From Profundicola chukchiensis (lineage in GTDB: Bacteria > Bacteroidota > Bacteroidia > Flavobacteriales > Weeksellaceae): a stretch of 64,000 nt of DNA. Of the stretch, positions 61,500 through 64,000 are shown piece by piece (the stretch's first letter is position 1; each line of letters begins with the position of its first letter). The stretch is taken from contig NZ_JANAIE010000002.1 of NCBI RefSeq assembly GCF_029664245.1, positions 124,001-188,000 of the forward strand. The letters run 5' to 3'. The notes under the pieces were generated by a model. The model saw only the letters and a list, made by a program, of their open reading frames with translations. It did not search any database and was not told where the DNA came from. The translations under genes were made by a program, and so were the position numbers.

Positions 61500-62306
61500 T
61501 TAGTTAAAAAATCGATTTCCCACTACAAACCAAGGATTAAGTAAATTTTCCTTGTTGTAGATTAATTCTTGATCTGTTCCAGCTTGTAAAACTTTAACCC
61601 CAGCCGCATGGCAAATAGCGTGTCCTGCAGCTACATCCCATTCCATGGTTGGCGCATATCTCGGATAAACATCAGCTTTAGCTTCAGCTACCATACATAT
61701 CTTTAACGAGCTTCCAGCAGAAATGGTTTCGATTGAAGATACACCTTCTGTATTTTTAATTTTATCTATAAATGCTTCTGTTTCTAGAGTTAAATGAGAA
61801 CGACTTGCTACAACAACAACTTCTGAAGTAGGTTGTTTCGCTTGAAGTTGGATTTTATCAACTTTATCTAAATCTGCTTTGCTTTCTACGTTCAGCATTT
61901 TAAACGCAGCTTCCTCACTTCCAAAAAACAATTCCTTCTTCACAGGAACATAAATAACACCTAAGACAGGGATTCCATCCGAAATTAAGGCAATATTTAC
62001 CGTAAACTCTCCATTTTTCTTAATGAACTCTTTCGTACCATCAAGAGGATCTACCAACCAAAATTGCTTCCAGTCTTTTCGTTCTGCATAAGGAAGTTGT
62101 TGGTTTTCTTCACTAATAATGGGAATGTCTAATGTATTTAAATAAGACATAATCACTTGATTCGACTTTTGATCAGCTTGCGTCAAGGGTGATTGATCTT
62201 CTTTATAATCCACCTCAAAATCCGTGTCGTATATTTTCAAGATTTCCCGACCTGCTTCTATGGCAGCTTCTTGGGCTAATCTTAAGAGTGAAGTCGTGTC
62301 TTTCAA
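61500..62306 (-). CDS. cysQ: 3'(2'),5'-bisphosphate nucleotidase
   Basis: The 268-residue phosphatase removes PAP, the by-product of PAPS use. It has EDQSPLTQADQKSNQVI, IISEENQQLP, FWLVDPLDGTKEFIKKNGEF (metal-binding DPLDGT) and MEWDVAAGHAICHAAG. I place the start at TTG 62306 (MKDTTSLLRLAQEAA), which fits the family. An ATG nine codons upstream (62333) would give 277 residues but overlaps a perfect -7 box. It leads the cys operon, four bases before cysC. Confidence 0.93.
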   Translation of the reverse strand: MKDTTSLLRLAQEAAIEAGREILKIYDTDFEVDYKEDQSPLTQADQKSNQVIMSYLNTLDIPIISEENQQLPYAERKDWKQFWLVDPLDGTKEFIKKNGEFTVNIALISDGIPVLGVIYVPVKKELFFGSEEAAFKMLNVESKADLDKVDKIQLQAKQPTSEVVVVASRSHLTLETEAFIDKIKNTEGVSSIETISAGSSLKICMVAEAKADVYPRYAPTMEWDVAAGHAICHAAGVKVLQAGTDQELIYNKENLLNPWFVVGNRFFN

Positions 62307-62321
62307 GTTTATAATTTTAAA

Positions 62322-62329
62322 CAAAAATA
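62322..62329 (-). promoter_or_regulatory. -7 promoter element for the cys operon
   Basis: On the minus strand it reads TATTTTTG, matching TAnnTTTG, 15 bases before TTG 62306. The distance is the same as for prs. Confidence 0.5.
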
Positions 62330-62411
62330 GCATAAATCTTAATCCCCACCAATTTAGTGGGGATTAAAAATAGATAAGTTTAAATTCCTGAAGTTTAAGT
62401 TTTTGAAGCAT

Positions 62412-62450
62412 AAAAAAACTGCCTTAAAAAGCTTACTTCTTAAGGCAGTT
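62412..62450 (-). terminator. Intrinsic terminator of the RND efflux gene
   Basis: Stem AACTGCCTTAA/TTAAGGCAGTT with a 12-base loop; on the minus strand it is followed by a T-run. It lies 24 bases beyond the stop at 62475. Confidence 0.88.
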
Positions 62451-62474
62451 AAAATATTTATTTATAACTAATGA

Positions 62475-64000
62475 TTAGTTTTTTATTTCGGATTCAGCAA
62501 TAGGATATTTCTCTCCAGTCTTACCATATCTCGCTCTAAACTTCAATCCATTGACTAAATATTGAAGAATTGGAACGATCACCAAGGTTAAGAAAGTCGC
62601 GAAAATTAATCCATAAATTACTGTTTTCGCTAAAGGTCCCCAGAACATCACGTTATCCCCTCCGATATAAATATCTGGATTGTAATCCATCAATAAACCT
62701 TGGAAGTCGATATTTAATCCTGTTGCTAAAGGAACTAATCCTAAAACAGTTGTGATAGCGGTCAACAATACCGGTCTTAATCTAGATTTACCCCCGTTGA
62801 TTACGGAATCTTTCATATCTTCTAAAGGCAACATTACATCTTCTGGAATCGCCAATCTACGCTTTTTACGATCGATTAAAAGCTGTGTATAATCAATCAA
62901 TACAATCGCGTTGTTTACCACAATTCCGGCCAAGGAAATAATTCCCATCATCGTCATCATAATTACGAAATCATCGCCCATAACAATTAAACCTAAGAAT
63001 ACGCCAATAAAACTTAATAAGACCGAAAGCATAATAATCACAGGTTTCGAAACTGAGTTAAATTGTGCTACAATAATTAAGATAATTCCTGCTAATGCCA
63101 TTAGTAAGGCGCTTAATAAAAAGGACATATTCTCTTCTTGTTGCTCTTGCTCACCCGTAAATTCATAGCTCATGTCTTTAGGTAATTTGTAATTCGCATT
63201 ACTTAAAGTCGACTTAATATTATTTACCGTTTCAGTTGGATTAAAATCTCCAATTACGTTAGAATATAAAACAATGGTTCTCTCATAACCTCTACGTTTA
63301 ATCTTAGAGAATTGTTTACCCATTTCCTTTGACGTAATCGAAGAAATTGGAATCTGCAAAATCTGTCCTGTTGAAGGATTAGTGAAGGTAATCGGCTGAT
63401 TGAATACGATATTTTCATCAAATCTTTGAGCCTCGTTTAATCGAATATTGATTGGATAATCATCGTCGTCACCTTCTGGACGGTATCTTGAAACCTCATA
63501 ACCATAAATAGACTGACGAAGAGTTCCTCCTACCATTTCGTTAGTGATTCCCATAGAACCAGCTAGTTCACGATTTACGTTAATTCTCAGCTCTGGTATA
63601 TCACGACTCACATCGATTTTAAGCTCTTCAATTCCTTGGATTCCTGCTTCATCTATGAACGCTTGCATCTTTTCTGCTTCATCCATCATAGCGTTATAAT
63701 CCTGTCCTTTGATTTCAATGTTAATTGGATATCCCGCAGGTGGTCCAACATCGTCTTTTTCTACGGTAATAGAAGCTCCAGCAATTCCCTTCACATTCTT
63801 TCTAACTTCTTCTAAAACTTCAGAACTCTTCTTACCACGTCTATATTTAAACTCTCGCAAGGAAACTGTCACCTTACCTTTGTGTGGAATCTCAGCCGCC
63901 GAACCCGCATCGGTTTGAGGGTTTCCTGCTCCTTCTCCAACTTGGGCAACAATAGCCTCAGCCATGTAATTGTAAGGCTCTCCGTCTTTTTCAACGATAT
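62475..64000 (-). CDS. RND efflux permease, partial (C-terminal half)
   Basis: About 508 residues are visible; the frame is open to the window edge (reading IVEKDGEPYNYMAEAI at the boundary), so the N-terminal half is missing. It has the periplasmic loop (ELRINVNRELAGSMGITNEM), then helices including LLMALAGIILIIVAQFNSVS and GIISLAGIVVNNAIVLIDYT, the second-half RND signature. LRPVLLTAITTVLGLVPLAT and a final helix ending VPILQYLVNGLKF complete it. Such inner-membrane pumps use the proton gradient with a fusion protein and an outer-membrane channel. The substrate is unknown. It is separate from the glycan locus. Confidence 0.92.
   Translation of the reverse strand, partial: IVEKDGEPYNYMAEAIVAQVGEGAGNPQTDAGSAAEIPHKGKVTVSLREFKYRRGKKSSEVLEEVRKNVKGIAGASITVEKDDVGPPAGYPINIEIKGQDYNAMMDEAEKMQAFIDEAGIQGIEELKIDVSRDIPELRINVNRELAGSMGITNEMVGGTLRQSIYGYEVSRYRPEGDDDDYPINIRLNEAQRFDENIVFNQPITFTNPSTGQILQIPISSITSKEMGKQFSKIKRRGYERTIVLYSNVIGDFNPTETVNNIKSTLSNANYKLPKDMSYEFTGEQEQQEENMSFLLSALLMALAGIILIIVAQFNSVSKPVIIMLSVLLSFIGVFLGLIVMGDDFVIMMTMMGIISLAGIVVNNAIVLIDYTQLLIDRKKRRLAIPEDVMLPLEDMKDSVINGGKSRLRPVLLTAITTVLGLVPLATGLNIDFQGLLMDYNPDIYIGGDNVMFWGPLAKTVIYGLIFATFLTLVIVPILQYLVNGLKFRARYGKTGEKYPIAESEIKN

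Noticed and set aside
1-64000. tRNA or rRNA genes
   Set aside because: I saw no cloverleaf-like or rRNA-like sequence in any gap; a tRNA scan would settle this.

Overview
The window looks like chromosomal DNA from a member of the Bacteroidota, most likely the Flavobacteriales. The base composition is AT-rich. Many genes are preceded by a TAnnTTTG element, the -7 motif of this phylum. Two secreted proteins carry C-terminal type IX secretion (T9SS) sorting domains, and the gene neighbourhoods (rbfA with an FtsX-like permease, DUF3822 with rsmD, ilvE with mnmD, prs with rplY) are ones I associate with flavobacteria. I cannot name a genus from the sequence alone.

Layout. (1) 1-13.75 kb is housekeeping: the start of an FtsX-like permease, rbfA, a DUF3820 protein, a secreted LolA-like protein, kdsB, a membrane-anchored protein, DUF3822, rsmD, an MscS channel, a thiolase, ilvE, mnmD, a NUDIX hydrolase, an OmpA protein with thrombospondin type 3 repeats, rpe, prs and rplY. 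(2) 13.75-25.1 kb is the conserved front of a large surface-polysaccharide locus. It holds pglC-pglD-pglE-pglF homologues (UDP-diacetylbacillosamine synthesis and its transfer to undecaprenyl phosphate), a Wza-like lipoprotein, a Wzc-like tyrosine autokinase, a UDP-GlcNAc 4-epimerase, a UDP-HexNAc 6-dehydrogenase and rfbB. (3) 25.1-26.5 kb is a gene-free block of dispersed palindromic repeats. (4) 26.5-53.7 kb is the strain-variable part: a WecF-like transferase, wecB, a minus-strand island of three glycosyltransferases with an ATP-grasp gene, rfbA, a Wzx flippase, a VioA-like aminotransferase, an unusual ATP-grasp/PLP/NeuD/CitE/MaoC/CitE cassette, further glycosyltransferases, a decayed duplicate cassette, a WbiB-like epimerase and two tandem polymerase-like membrane proteins. 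(5) 53.8-56.3 kb encodes two paralogous repeat-containing T9SS cargo proteins. (6) 56.3-57.5 kb is a second block of the same repeat families. (7) 57.5-62.3 kb has ugd and, on the other strand, cysQ-cysC-cysD-cysN (sulfate activation to PAPS). (8) 62.5-64 kb is the C-terminal half of an RND efflux permease.

How the genes fit together. The locus can build an undecaprenyl-linked repeat unit started on diacetylbacillosamine, with candidate further residues HexNAcA, ManNAc, a dTDP-4-amino-4,6-dideoxyhexose and GlcA. It carries a flippase, polymerase candidates and a Wza/Wzc export pair. The sulfate-activation genes could supply PAPS, but no sulfotransferase is visible here.

Most interesting features. 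The CoA-ester cassette at 37.9-43.1 kb may make an unusual acyl group for an amino sugar. The 44.5-48.1 kb region is flanked by 347-bp direct repeats and contains a chimeric gene and pseudogenes. These pseudogenes are a degenerate, inverted paralogue of the intact 28.8-33.3 kb island. Matching repeat blocks bracket the variable region.
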